In this document: one piece after another, positions 1 through 8,306 of the stretch
How positions within the stretch are numbered: the stretch's first letter is position 1
Layout of the letters: each line of letters opens with the position of its first letter
Source of the DNA: Streptomyces collinus
GTDB lineage: Bacteria > Actinomycetota > Actinomycetes > Streptomycetales > Streptomycetaceae
Direction of reading: 5' to 3'
DNA length: 64,000 nt
Assembly: GCF_031348265.1 (NCBI RefSeq)
Contig: NZ_CP133771.1
Location: 3,224,001-3,288,000, forward strand
Made by a program: the position numbers and the translations under genes
The notes under the pieces: model-generated
Told to the model about the DNA's origin: nothing
The model's input: the letters and a program-made list of their open reading frames with translations, nothing else
Database searches by the model: none

Positions 1-1
1 G

Positions 2-400
2 GCGCTGCGCGCGGCGGGCTGCGAGATCGTCGTCATCCCGGAGGGCCTGACGACGGAGGAGGGCTACGTCATGCAGTTCGCGAGCGTGGCGGTGCTGGAG
101 CACGGCGCCACCCTCTGGCACACCCACTCGGGCGAGCCGATGAAGGCGATCCTGACGGCCATGGAGCGCGAGGGCCGCCGGCTGCCCGACCTGGTCGTCG
201 CCGACCACGGCTGGGCGGGGTACGCCGGACAGCACGGCGTGGACTCCGTCGGCTACGCCGACTGCAACGACCCGGCCCTCTTCATCGCCGAGGCCGAGGG
301 CACCGTGCAGGTGACGGTCCCCCTCGACGACCACGTGGTCAGCCCGCGCCACTACGACCCGGTGACGGCGTACCTGCTGGCGGCGGCAGGGCTGGACTGA
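2..400 (+). CDS. C-terminal part of a phosphatase-like protein (5' end outside window)
   Basis: The open frame enters from the left edge (codons begin at base 2) and ends at the TGA at 398-400, so only about 132 C-terminal residues are present. The conserved core ADHGWAGYAGQHG followed by GYADCNDPALFIAEAEG and VPLDDHV matches the C-terminus of a family often annotated simply as phosphatase in Streptomyces. The reaction is not established from this fragment. An internal ATG at 71 is not the real start, because coding continues upstream in frame. Family assignment is from memory of related proteins; catalytic residues would lie in the missing N-terminal half. Confidence 0.6.
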   Translation, partial: ALRAAGCEIVVIPEGLTTEEGYVMQFASVAVLEHGATLWHTHSGEPMKAILTAMEREGRRLPDLVVADHGWAGYAGQHGVDSVGYADCNDPALFIAEAEGTVQVTVPLDDHVVSPRHYDPVTAYLLAAAGLD

Positions 401-490
401 CCGGCAGGCCCAGGCCGGCCGGGCTCATCGCCCCCTCCCCGAGGTCGGTAGGGGGGCGGGGAACGCCGGGCCGGCCTCGACGCGTTCCTG

Positions 491-1366
491 TCAGCGGGGA
501 ACGCGCACCACGCCCTCCTGGATGACCGACACGGCGAGCCGGCCGTCCTGGGTGTAGATGCGGGCCTGGCCGAGACCGCGGCCGCCGGACGCCGACGGGG
601 ACTCCTGGTCGTACAACAGCCATTCGTCGGCGCGGAAGGGCCGGTGGAACCACATGGCGTGGTCCAGGGAAGCCCCGACGACGTCGCCGACCGCCCAGCC
701 GCCGCGGCCGTGCGCGAGCAGGACCGAGTCGAGCAGGGTCATGTCGGAGACGTAGGTGGCGAGGACGATGTGCAGCAGGGCACTGTCGACGGGCCCGTCG
801 AGCTTGCCGTTGGTGCGGAACCACACCTGGGAGTGCGGCTCGCGAGGCTGCCCGAACCGCCCGTAGGGCGGCTCCTCGACGTAGCGCAGGTCGATGGCCT
901 CACGGGCGGCGAGGAAGTGCTCGACGACCTTGGGGTCGAGGTGGTCGTAGCCGCGGAAGCGCTCCTGCGAGGTGGGCAGCGCCGCCGGGTCCGGGGCGGG
1001 CGGCATGGGCGTCTGGTGGTCCATGCCCTCCTCGTGCTCCTGGAAGGACGCGGACAGCGAGAAGATCGGCCGGCCGTGCTGGACCGCGACCACCCGCCGG
1101 GTGGTGAAGGAGCGGCCGTCGCGGATGCGCTCGACGTTGTAGACGATGGGCGCGCCGGGGTCGCCCATGCGCAGGAAGTACGCGTGGAGGGAGTGGGGCG
1201 GCCGGTCCGCCGGGACGGTACGCCCGGCGGCGACCAGCGCCTGGGCCGCGACCTGGCCACCGAAGACCCGGGGGACCACGGCGGAGCGGGACTGGCCGCG
1301 GAAGATGTTCTCCTCGATCGGCTCGAGGTCGAGCAGATCGAGGAGATCCTGGAGTGCCTGGCTCAT
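491..1366 (-). CDS. tesB: Acyl-CoA thioesterase II (TesB family)
   Basis: A 291-residue hotdog-fold thioesterase that hydrolyses acyl-CoA to free fatty acid and CoA in the cytoplasm. The double-hotdog length and sequence are typical: N-terminal RVFGGQVAAQAL, RRVVAVQHGRPIFSLSASFQ, and a C-terminal half carrying the expected active-site trio, Asp235 (in GASLDHAMWFH), a Ser near 256-258 and Gln283 (in SVIQEG). The ATG at 1366 was chosen because the protein begins MSQALQDLLDLLDLE like relatives; the open frame runs further upstream as an antisense shadow of the next gene. It lies 35 bp downstream of an acyl-CoA dehydrogenase gene on the same strand, so the two are probably cotranscribed and act on the same acyl-CoA pool. 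The ribosome-binding site is weak. Confidence 0.88.
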   Translation of the reverse strand: MSQALQDLLDLLDLEPIEENIFRGQSRSAVVPRVFGGQVAAQALVAAGRTVPADRPPHSLHAYFLRMGDPGAPIVYNVERIRDGRSFTTRRVVAVQHGRPIFSLSASFQEHEEGMDHQTPMPPAPDPAALPTSQERFRGYDHLDPKVVEHFLAAREAIDLRYVEEPPYGRFGQPREPHSQVWFRTNGKLDGPVDSALLHIVLATYVSDMTLLDSVLLAHGRGGWAVGDVVGASLDHAMWFHRPFRADEWLLYDQESPSASGGRGLGQARIYTQDGRLAVSVIQEGVVRVPR

Positions 1367-1401
1367 GAAGTCAGTTGTATACGCCAGTGATTGCGGGGGC
1401 C

Positions 1402-2559
1402 TTACAGGCCCATGTCCTTGGCGATGATCGACTTCATGATCTCGCTGGTGCCGCCGTAGATGCGGTTGACGCGGTTGTCCGCGTACAGGCGGGCGATCGG
1501 GTACTCGTTCATGAAGCCGTAGCCGCCGTGCAGCTGGAGGCAGCGGTCGATGACGCGGTGGGCGACCTCGGTGCAGAACAGCTTCGCGGAGGCGGCCTCG
1601 GCGGGGGTGAGCTCGCCGGCATCCAGGGCCTCGGTCGCGCGGTCGGCGACGGCCTCGGCGGCGTCCACCTCGGCCTGGCAGGCGGCCAGCTCGAACTTGG
1701 TGTTCTGGAAGGACGCGACCGTCTTGCCGAAGACGGTGCGGTCCTGGACGTACTGCTTGGCGAACCGGACGGCGGCCTTGGCCTGGGCGTAGGCGCCGAA
1801 GGCGATGCCCCAGCGCTCGGAGGCCAGGTTGTGGCCGAGGTAGTAGAAGCCCTTGTTCTCCTCGCCGAGGAGGTCCTCGACGGGCACCTTGACGTCGACG
1901 AACGCCAGCTCGGCGGTGTCGGAGGTCTTCAGGCCGAGCTTGTCGAGCTTGCGGCCGACGGAGTAGCCCTCGGACTTGGTGTCGACGGCGAAGAGGGAGA
2001 TGCCGTGGCGGCGGTCCTCGGCGGTCGGGGCGGCGGTGCGGGCGCAGACGATCATGCGGTCGGCGTGCACGCCGCCGGTGATGAAGGTCTTGGCGCCGTT
2101 GAGGACGTAGTGGGTGCCGTCCTCGCTCAGCTTGGCGGTGGACTTCATGCCCGCGAGGTCGGAACCGGTGCCCGGCTCCGTCATCGCGATGGCCCACATC
2201 TCCTCGCCGGAGACGAACTTGGGGAGGAAGCGCTTCTTCTGCTCGTCGGTGGCGAGCATCTTGATGTACGGCAGGGCGAGCAGCACGTGCACGCCGGAGC
2301 CGCCGAAGGCGACGCCCGCACGAGCGGTCTCCTCGTACAGCACGGCTTCGAACTTGTGGCTGTCCAGGCCCGCGCCGCCGAACTCCTCGGGGACGTTGAT
2401 GCCGAAGATGCCCAGCTCACCGAGCTTGTAGTAGAAGTCGCGGGGCGCCTGGCCCGCCGCGAACCACTCGTCGTACACGGGTACGACCTCGGCCTCGATG
2501 AAGGCGCGAAGGGTCTCCCGGAACGCCTCGTGATCCTCGTTGAACACCGTACGGCGCAC
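1402..2559 (-). CDS. Acyl-CoA dehydrogenase (long-chain/isovaleryl-type active site)
   Basis: A 385-residue FAD-dependent acyl-CoA dehydrogenase, introducing the alpha-beta double bond in acyl-CoA during beta-oxidation. Flavin and substrate motifs are visible (AIAMTEPGTGSDLAGMKS; FGKTVASFQNTKF; QLHGGYGFMNEYPIARLYAD). The usual C-terminal catalytic Glu of the YEGT motif is Gly here (IYGGTSEIMK), whereas a Glu is present in LASERWGIAFGAY, the position used by long-chain and isovaleryl-CoA dehydrogenases. The GTG at 2559 is chosen over an upstream ATG at 2670 because it is preceded by GGAGGT and gives the conserved N-terminus MRRTVFNEDHEAFRETLRAF. A palindromic AAGCGCTT motif lies 29 bp upstream. 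It resembles the S. coelicolor acyl-CoA dehydrogenase next to the accD1 cluster. Confidence 0.9.
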   Translation of the reverse strand: MRRTVFNEDHEAFRETLRAFIEAEVVPVYDEWFAAGQAPRDFYYKLGELGIFGINVPEEFGGAGLDSHKFEAVLYEETARAGVAFGGSGVHVLLALPYIKMLATDEQKKRFLPKFVSGEEMWAIAMTEPGTGSDLAGMKSTAKLSEDGTHYVLNGAKTFITGGVHADRMIVCARTAAPTAEDRRHGISLFAVDTKSEGYSVGRKLDKLGLKTSDTAELAFVDVKVPVEDLLGEENKGFYYLGHNLASERWGIAFGAYAQAKAAVRFAKQYVQDRTVFGKTVASFQNTKFELAACQAEVDAAEAVADRATEALDAGELTPAEAASAKLFCTEVAHRVIDRCLQLHGGYGFMNEYPIARLYADNRVNRIYGGTSEIMKSIIAKDMGL

Positions 2560-3122
2560 GCCGCCACCTCCAGGACTCCGCATGTCTAAGCGCTTGCTCA
2601 GCCAAAGATACCGGCCAGTATCGAGAGGCGTCCAGGGTGAGACCGGGGTGGGCGGGGTAACGCTCGTCACGCCGGGTGGGGGTGGGGTGGGGCGGAGCTG
2701 TACGGAGAGGGGCGGGGGGCGGGCGAAGCCCTGGGGGCGCAGGCGGCGAAGCCCTGGGGCGCAAGGGCGAAGCCCTGGGGGCGCAGGCGGCGAAGCCCTG
2801 GGGGTGCAGGGGGCGAAGCCCTGGGGGTGCAGGGGGCGAAGCCCCCGCCGGGGGCCAGGGGCGGAGCCCCGAAACGAGACCAGCCTCTTGGCTCACAGTT
2901 CCGGGCGGGTGGGTGGGAAGCCCGTGCAGGGGGCGAAGCCCCCGCCGGGGCCGGGGGCGCAGCCCCGGAACGAGACCGGCCTCTTGGCCAACAGCTACGG
3001 GCGGGTGGGTGGGAAACCCCTGGGGGTACAGGGGAGGAAGCCCCCGCCGGGGCCGGGGCGCAGCCCCGGAACGAGACCGGCCTCTCGGCCCACAGCTACG
3101 GCCGGTGGGTGGGCAAAGCCCC
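2560..3122. repeat. Non-coding interval with two classes of GC-rich tandem repeat
   Basis: This 563-bp interval between the TetR gene end and the dehydrogenase start has two repeat arrays. From about 2721 to 2843 a unit of about 23 bp containing GCGAAGCCCTGGGGG recurs six times (spacing 23, 21, 23, 23, 23). From about 2871 to 3121 a unit of about 96-101 bp, starting GGAACGAGACCGGCCTCTTGG, occurs three times, the last truncated. Units contain self-complementary runs such as CGAAGCCCCCGCCGGGG and GGGGCGCAGCCCC. Several frames stay open through the array, but the protein would be pure repeat with no recognisable domain and no ribosome-binding site, so I regard it as non-coding. Confidence 0.75.
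2586..2600. promoter_or_regulatory. Palindromic candidate operator upstream of the acyl-CoA dehydrogenase
   Basis: The sequence CTAAGCGCTTGCTCA contains the self-complementary core AAGCGCTT at 2588-2595, about 29 bp upstream of the GTG start of the minus-strand dehydrogenase. Its position fits a repressor or core-promoter overlap. The binding protein is unknown; it does not match the GTTARCG-type sites near the TetR gene, so a different regulator is expected. Confidence 0.35.
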
Positions 3123-3719
3123 CTAAACCCCCACCGCCGCAAACGCCCCCCGGGCCATCCGATGCAGCAGCTCCGCCGTAGCCCCCCGCCCGGGGAGCGG
3201 CGACCCACCCCTCCCCAGATGCGGCGTCGAGTTCAGCAGCCCGAACACCGAGTGGACAGCGGACCGGGCCGCCGGCTCCCCGAGCCCCGGGTACACCTCC
3301 CGGACCACCCCGACCCACAGCTCCACGTACTGCCGCTGCAACTGCCGCACCATCTTCCGGTCGCTGTCCCGCAGGCGGTCCAGCTCCCGGTCGTGCAGGG
3401 TGATCAGAGGCCGGTCATCGAGCGCGAAGTCGATATGCCCCTCGATCAGCGAGTCGAGGACCGCCTCCGCCCCACCCCCGTCCGCCTCCGCCAGCCTCCG
3501 CTTCGCCCCGGTCAGCAGCTGCCCGCTGATCCCCACCAGCAGCTCCGCGAGCATCGCGTCCTTGCCCGCGAAGTGCCGGTACAGCCCGGGCCCGCTGATC
3601 CCGACCGCGGCGCCTATCTCGTCGACCCCGACCCCGTGGAAGCCCCGCTCGGCGAACAGCCGCGCGGCCTCCTTGAGGATCTGCTCGCGGCGGGTGGGGG
3701 CGTCGGTTCTGGTGGTCAT
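3123..3719 (-). CDS. TetR-family transcriptional repressor of the acyl-CoA carboxylase operon
   Basis: A 198-residue TetR-family regulator. The N-terminal helix-turn-helix (about residues 10-57: RREQILKEAARLFAERGF, then GVDEIGAAVGISGPGLYRHF) is canonical, followed by an all-helical ligand-binding domain of normal length. It is divergent from the carboxylase/HMG-CoA lyase operon, and the 87-bp gap holds two copies of a GTTARCGNNCRTTAAC palindrome, so it most likely represses that operon and itself, with an acyl-CoA intermediate as a plausible inducer (inference). It corresponds by position to the TetR gene beside accD1 in S. coelicolor. The start is the ATG at 3719; no strong ribosome-binding site precedes it. 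Confidence 0.88.
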   Translation of the reverse strand: MTTRTDAPTRREQILKEAARLFAERGFHGVGVDEIGAAVGISGPGLYRHFAGKDAMLAELLVGISGQLLTGAKRRLAEADGGGAEAVLDSLIEGHIDFALDDRPLITLHDRELDRLRDSDRKMVRQLQRQYVELWVGVVREVYPGLGEPAARSAVHSVFGLLNSTPHLGRGGSPLPGRGATAELLHRMARGAFAAVGV

Positions 3720-3741
3720 GAGAACAATTCTAGACAGGGAG

Positions 3742-3757
3742 GTTAGCGGTCGTTAAC
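3742..3757. promoter_or_regulatory. TetR operator 1 (divergent promoter region)
   Basis: GTTAGCGGTCGTTAAC, within the near-perfect 18-bp palindrome at 3741-3758, matches operator 2 under the shared consensus GTTARCGNNCRTTAAC. It lies 22 bp upstream of the TetR start, so binding would block the repressor gene itself. Assignment to this TetR is inferred from location and shared half-sites. Confidence 0.6.
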
Positions 3758-3770
3758 CTGAAGGAAATGC

Positions 3771-3786
3771 GTTAACGCTCATTAAC
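3771..3786. promoter_or_regulatory. TetR operator 2 (carboxylase operon side)
   Basis: GTTAACGCTCATTAAC is palindromic and shares the pattern GTTARCGNNCRTTAAC with operator 1; the two start 29 bp apart. It sits 20 bp upstream of the carboxylase ATG at 3807, where a bound repressor would prevent transcription or early elongation. Confidence 0.6.
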
Positions 3787-3806
3787 AAGGTGAGGGGACC
3801 CGCAGG

Positions 3807-5423
3807 ATGCACGAGGCACCGGAGCTCACGAGCGCGGCAGACCCCGCGTCGGAGGCCTTTCGGGCCAACGAGGAGGGGCACCACGCCCTCGTCGAGGAGC
3901 TGCGCACCAAGCTCGCCGCCGCCGCACAGGGCGGCGGCGAGAAGGCCCGCGCCCGCCACACCGCGCGCGGCAAGCTGCTCCCCCGCGACCGCGTGGACAC
4001 CCTCCTCGACCCGGGCTCGCCGTTCCTGGAGCTGGCCCCGCTCGCGGCCGACGGGATGTACGAGGGCCAGGCCCCGGCCGCCGGCGTCATCGCCGGCATC
4101 GGCAGGGTCAGCGGCCGCGAAACCGTGATCGTCGCCAACGACGCCACGGTCAAGGGCGGCACGTACTACCCGATGACGGTCAAGAAGCACCTCCGCGCCC
4201 AGGAGGTCGCCCTCGACAACCGCCTCCCCTGTGTCTACCTGGTGGACTCCGGCGGCGCCTTCCTCCCCATGCAGGACGAGGTCTTCCCGGACCGCGACCA
4301 CTTCGGCCGCATCTTCTACAACCAGGCCCGCATGTCCGGCGCCGGCATCCCCCAGATCGCCGCGGTCCTCGGCTCCTGCACGGCCGGCGGCGCGTACGTC
4401 CCGGCGATGAGCGACGAGGCGGTGATCGTCCGCAACCAGGGCACGATCTTCCTCGGCGGCCCGCCCCTGGTGAAGGCGGCCACGGGCGAGGTCGTCACGG
4501 CGGAGCAGCTCGGCGGAGGCGAGGTCCACTCCCGCGTCTCGGGCGTCACGGACCATCTCGCGGAGAACGACGCGCACGCGCTCCGCATCGTCCGCACCAT
4601 CGTCTCCACGCTCCCCTCCCGAGGAGCACTCCCCTGGGAGGTCACGGAGGCGACGGAGCCGAAGGTCGACCCGCACGGCCTCTACGGCGCGGTCCCGGTC
4701 GACTCCCGCACCCCCTACGACGTGCGCGAGATCATCGCCCGGGTCGTCGACGGCTCCCGTTTCGCCGAGTTCAAGTCCGAGTTCGGCCAGACCCTGGTCA
4801 CCGGCTTCGCCCGGATCCACGGGCATCCGGTGGGCATCGTCGCCAACAACGGCATCCTGTTCTCCGAGTCCGCCCAGAAGGGCGCCCACTTCATCGAGCT
4901 GTGCGACCAGCGCGGCATCCCCCTGGTCTTCCTCCAGAACATCTCGGGCTTCATGGTCGGCAAGGATTACGAGGCGGGCGGCATCGCCAAGCACGGCGCC
5001 AAGATGGTCACCGCGGTGGCCTGCACCCGCGTACCGAAGCTGACGGTCGTGGTCGGCGGCTCGTACGGCGCGGGCAACTACTCCATGTGCGGCAGGGCGT
5101 ACTCCCCCCGCTTCCTGTGGATGTGGCCCAACGCCAAGATCTCGGTGATGGGCGGCGAGCAGGCCGCCTCGGTCCTCGCAACCGTCAAGCGGGACCAGCT
5201 GGAGGGCCGCGGCGAGTCCTGGTCCGCGGAGGACGAGGACGCCTTCAAGGCCCCGATCCGCGCCCAGTACGAACGCCAGGGCAACGCCTACTACGCGTCG
5301 GCCCGCCTCTGGGACGACGGTGTGATCGACCCGCTGGACACCCGTCAGGTCCTGGGCCTGGCCCTGACCGCCTGCGCCAACGCGCCCCTGGGTGACCCCC
5401 AGTTCGGCGTCTTCCGGATGTGA
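3807..5423 (+). CDS. accD1: Acyl-CoA carboxylase carboxyltransferase (beta) subunit, probably methylcrotonyl-CoA specific
   Basis: A 538-residue carboxyltransferase that transfers CO2 from biotin on the alpha subunit to an acyl-CoA. Both crotonase-like halves are present, with oxyanion-type Gly stretches ([31 protein letters not shown] in the N-terminal half; [18 protein letters not shown] in the C-terminal half). The length and the [19 protein letters not shown] leader match the methylcrotonyl-CoA carboxylase beta type. Being followed by the biotin subunit, HMG-CoA lyase and an acyl-CoA dehydrogenase supports a role in leucine degradation, forming 3-methylglutaconyl-CoA. The next gene starts 14 bp after its stop. 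Expression is probably controlled by the adjacent TetR through two operators. Confidence 0.92.
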   Translation: MHEAPELTSAADPASEAFRANEEGHHALVEELRTKLAAAAQGGGEKARARHTARGKLLPRDRVDTLLDPGSPFLELAPLAADGMYEGQAPAAGVIAGIGRVSGRETVIVANDATVKGGTYYPMTVKKHLRAQEVALDNRLPCVYLVDSGGAFLPMQDEVFPDRDHFGRIFYNQARMSGAGIPQIAAVLGSCTAGGAYVPAMSDEAVIVRNQGTIFLGGPPLVKAATGEVVTAEQLGGGEVHSRVSGVTDHLAENDAHALRIVRTIVSTLPSRGALPWEVTEATEPKVDPHGLYGAVPVDSRTPYDVREIIARVVDGSRFAEFKSEFGQTLVTGFARIHGHPVGIVANNGILFSESAQKGAHFIELCDQRGIPLVFLQNISGFMVGKDYEAGGIAKHGAKMVTAVACTRVPKLTVVVGGSYGAGNYSMCGRAYSPRFLWMWPNAKISVMGGEQAASVLATVKRDQLEGRGESWSAEDEDAFKAPIRAQYERQGNAYYASARLWDDGVIDPLDTRQVLGLALTACANAPLGDPQFGVFRM

Positions 5424-5437
5424 GGGGACGGACGACG

Positions 5438-7354
5438 ATGTTCGAGACAGTACTGGTGGCCAACCGGGGCGAGATCGCCGTACGCGTCATCCGGACGCTG
5501 CGGTCGATGGGCGTGCGCTCGGTGGCCGTCTTCTCCGACGCGGACGCCGACGCCCGGCACGTCCGCGAGGCGGACACGGCGGTCCGGATCGGCCCGGCCC
5601 CGGCGTCCGAGAGCTATCTCTCGGTGGAGCGCCTGCTGGAGGCCGCGGGCCGCACGGGCGCCCGGGCCGTCCACCCCGGCTACGGCTTCCTCGCCGAGAA
5701 CGCCGCCTTCGCGCGGGCGTGCGCCGAGGCCGGCCTGGCCTTCATCGGCCCTCCGGCGGACGCGATCGCGCTGATGGGCGACAAGATCCGCGCCAAGGAA
5801 ACGGTCCGCGAGGCCGGTGTCCCCGTCGTCCCCGGCGGCCGTGACCCGGAATTGGCCGAGGCGGCCCGCGAACTGGGCGCGCCCGTCCTGCTGAAGCCCA
5901 GCGCGGGCGGCGGCGGCAAGGGCATGCGCCTGGTGCGGGACCTGACCCGCCTGGAGGAGGAGATCGCCTCGGCCCGCCGTGAGGCCCGCGCCTCCTTCGG
6001 CGACGACACGCTCCTCGTCGAGCGCTGGATCGACCGCCCCCGCCACATCGAGATCCAGGTCCTGGCGGACGGCCACGGGAACGTGGTCCACCTCGGGGAG
6101 CGCGAGTGCTCCCTCCAGCGCCGCCACCAGAAGATCATCGAGGAGGCACCGAGCGTGCTCCTCGACGAGGAGACGCGCTCCGCGATGGGCGAGGCGGCGG
6201 TCCAGGCGGCCCGCTCGTGCGGCTACCGGGGCGCGGGCACGGTGGAGTTCATCGTCCCCGGCAACGATCCGTCGTCGTACTACTTCATGGAGATGAACAC
6301 CCGCCTCCAGGTGGAGCACCCGGTCACGGAGCTGATCACGGGCCTGGACCTGGTCGAGTGGCAGCTGCGGGTCGCGGCCGGGGAGCCCCTCGGCTTCACC
6401 CAGCAGGACGTACGGCTGACCGGTCACGCCGTGGAGGCCCGCATCTGCGCCGAGGACCCGGCGCGCGGCTTCCTCCCCTCCGGCGGCACCGTCCTGAAGC
6501 TGCGCGAACCGCAGGGCGACGGCGTCCGCACCGACTCGGGCCTCACCGAGGGCACGGAGGTCGGCAGCCTCTACGACCCGATGCTCTCCAAGGTCATCGC
6601 CTACGGCCCCGACCGGGCGACGGCCCTGCGCAAGCTCCGGGCGGCCCTGGCGGAGACGGTCACGCTCGGCGTGCAGACGAACGCCGGTTTCCTGCGCCGC
6701 CTGCTCGCCCACCCGTCGGTCGTCTCCGGCGACATGGACACGGGCCTGGTCGAGCGCGAGGTCGAGGGACTGGTCCCCACGGACGTACCGGAGGAGGTGT
6801 ACGAGGCGGCGGCGGCCGTACGTCTGGAGGCCCTGAAGCCGGAGCCGGGCGGGTGGACGGACCCCTTCTCGGTGCCGAACGGCTGGCGCCTGGGCGGCGA
6901 ACCGAAGCCGGCCGCCTTCCACCTGCGGGTGCAGGAGCCCTTGGAGTACACCCCGCGCGGCACCGCCACGGTCACCGGCGACCGGGTCGCCGTGACACTC
7001 GACGGCGTCCGCCACACCTTCCACCGCGCCGCCGACTGGCTCGGCCGCGACGGCGACGCCTGGCACGTCCGCGACCACGACCCGGTCGCCGCGTCCCTCA
7101 CCCGCGCCGCCCACGCGGGCGCCGACTCGCTGACCGCGCCGATGCCGGGCACGGTGACGGTGGTGAAGGTGGCCGTCGGCGACGAGGTGAGCGCCGGTCA
7201 GAGCCTGCTGGTGGTGGAGGCGATGAAGATGGAGCACGTCATCGCCGCGCCGCACGCGGGCAAGGTCACCGAGCTGGACGTGGCCCCCGGCACCACGGTC
7301 TCCATGGACCAGGTGCTGGCGGTCATCGCACCGCATGAGGAGGCGGCGGAATGA
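5438..7354 (+). CDS. accA1: Acyl-CoA carboxylase alpha subunit (biotin carboxylase + biotin carrier)
   Basis: A 638-residue fusion of biotin carboxylase and biotin carboxyl carrier domains, which carboxylates its own biotin using ATP and bicarbonate. The biotin carboxylase region spans about residues 1-445, with the ATP-grasp loop [14 protein letters not shown], the [12 protein letters not shown] segment and [15 protein letters not shown]. The carrier domain has the biotinylation motif EAMKMEH with target Lys597 near the C-terminus. The ATG at 5438 is preferred to an in-frame start at 5420 because the protein then begins [16 protein letters not shown], and GAGGGGA precedes it. It pairs with the upstream carboxyltransferase and overlaps HMG-CoA lyase by 4 bp. 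Confidence 0.93.
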   Translation: MFETVLVANRGEIAVRVIRTLRSMGVRSVAVFSDADADARHVREADTAVRIGPAPASESYLSVERLLEAAGRTGARAVHPGYGFLAENAAFARACAEAGLAFIGPPADAIALMGDKIRAKETVREAGVPVVPGGRDPELAEAARELGAPVLLKPSAGGGGKGMRLVRDLTRLEEEIASARREARASFGDDTLLVERWIDRPRHIEIQVLADGHGNVVHLGERECSLQRRHQKIIEEAPSVLLDEETRSAMGEAAVQAARSCGYRGAGTVEFIVPGNDPSSYYFMEMNTRLQVEHPVTELITGLDLVEWQLRVAAGEPLGFTQQDVRLTGHAVEARICAEDPARGFLPSGGTVLKLREPQGDGVRTDSGLTEGTEVGSLYDPMLSKVIAYGPDRATALRKLRAALAETVTLGVQTNAGFLRRLLAHPSVVSGDMDTGLVEREVEGLVPTDVPEEVYEAAAAVRLEALKPEPGGWTDPFSVPNGWRLGGEPKPAAFHLRVQEPLEYTPRGTATVTGDRVAVTLDGVRHTFHRAADWLGRDGDAWHVRDHDPVAASLTRAAHAGADSLTAPMPGTVTVVKVAVGDEVSAGQSLLVVEAMKMEHVIAAPHAGKVTELDVAPGTTVSMDQVLAVIAPHEEAAE

Positions 7355-8301
7355 CGGTTCCAGGGCTCCCGATGGCCGTCCCGAGCAGGGACCTGCCCAC
7401 GCGCGTCCGCATCCACGAGGTCGGCGCCCGCGACGGCCTGCAGAACGAGAAAGCGACGGTCCCCACGGAGGTCAAGGCGGAGTTCATCCACCGCCTGGCC
7501 GACGCGGGCCTGACGACGATCGAGGCGACGAGCTTCGTCCACCCCAAGTGGGTGCCCCAGCTGGCGGACGCGGAAGCGCTGTTCCCGACAGTCGCAGACC
7601 TCCCCGTCGCGCTCCCGGTCCTGGTCCCGAACGAGCGCGGTCTGGACCGTGCCCTGGGGCTGGGCGCCCGGCGGGTGGCGGTCTTCGCCAGCGCGACGGA
7701 GTCCTTCGCCAAGGCCAACCTCAACCGCACGGTGGACGAGGCCCTGGCCATGTTCGAGCCGGTGGTGAGCCGCGCGAAGGCCGCATCGGTCCACGTCCGC
7801 GGCTATCTCTCGATGTGCTTCGGCGACCCGTGGGAGGGCGCGGTCCCGATCCCCCAAGTGGTGAAGGTCTGCCGGGCCCTGCTGGACATGGGCTGCGACG
7901 AACTGAGCCTGGGCGACACGATCGGCGTGGCGACCCCGGGCCATGTGGTCGCGCTCCTCGCGGCCCTGGACGAGGCGGGCGTCCCGCCCACCGCCCTCGG
8001 CGTGCACTTCCACGACACCTACGGCCAGGCCCTCGCCAACACGCTCGCGGCGCTCCAGCAGGGCGTCACCACGGTCGACGCCTCGGCGGGCGGCCTCGGC
8101 GGCTGCCCGTACGCGAAGTCGGCCACCGGCAACCTCGCCACCGAAGACCTCGTGTGGATGCTGCGGGGCCTCGGCATCGACACCGGAATCGACCTCGGCC
8201 GTCTCGTCGCCACAAGCACCTGGATGGCCTCCCAACTGGGCCGACCGAGCCCGTCCCGCACCGTCCGAGCCCTGTCCCACGAGGACACCGAGGAGCACTG
8301 A
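7351..8301 (+). CDS. hmgL: Hydroxymethylglutaryl-CoA lyase
   Basis: A 316-residue TIM-barrel lyase splitting 3-hydroxy-3-methylglutaryl-CoA into acetyl-CoA and acetoacetate, the last step of leucine degradation. The N-terminal [15 protein letters not shown] supplies the metal-binding Asp and catalytic Arg; [12 protein letters not shown] supplies metal-binding histidines; and the active-site loop [14 protein letters not shown] carries Cys252. Its ATG overlaps the stop of the biotin carboxylase gene (ATGA), implying translational coupling. No enoyl-CoA hydratase for 3-methylglutaconyl-CoA is present in this operon, so that step must be encoded elsewhere. Confidence 0.93.
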   Translation: MTVPGLPMAVPSRDLPTRVRIHEVGARDGLQNEKATVPTEVKAEFIHRLADAGLTTIEATSFVHPKWVPQLADAEALFPTVADLPVALPVLVPNERGLDRALGLGARRVAVFASATESFAKANLNRTVDEALAMFEPVVSRAKAASVHVRGYLSMCFGDPWEGAVPIPQVVKVCRALLDMGCDELSLGDTIGVATPGHVVALLAALDEAGVPPTALGVHFHDTYGQALANTLAALQQGVTTVDASAGGLGGCPYAKSATGNLATEDLVWMLRGLGIDTGIDLGRLVATSTWMASQLGRPSPSRTVRALSHEDTEEH

Positions 8302-8306
8302 TCACC

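Noticed and set aside
2827..3126. Open frames through the repeat block upstream of the dehydrogenase
   Set aside because: The product would be repeats of AKPPPG and RDRPLG type with no ribosome-binding site; repeat units explain the openness.
5345..7336. Very long antisense open frame opposite the biotin carboxylase gene
   Set aside because: It mirrors GC-biased codons of the real gene, has Arg/Asp/Gly/Val-rich low-complexity content and no domain. The plus strand encodes an unmistakable carboxylase.
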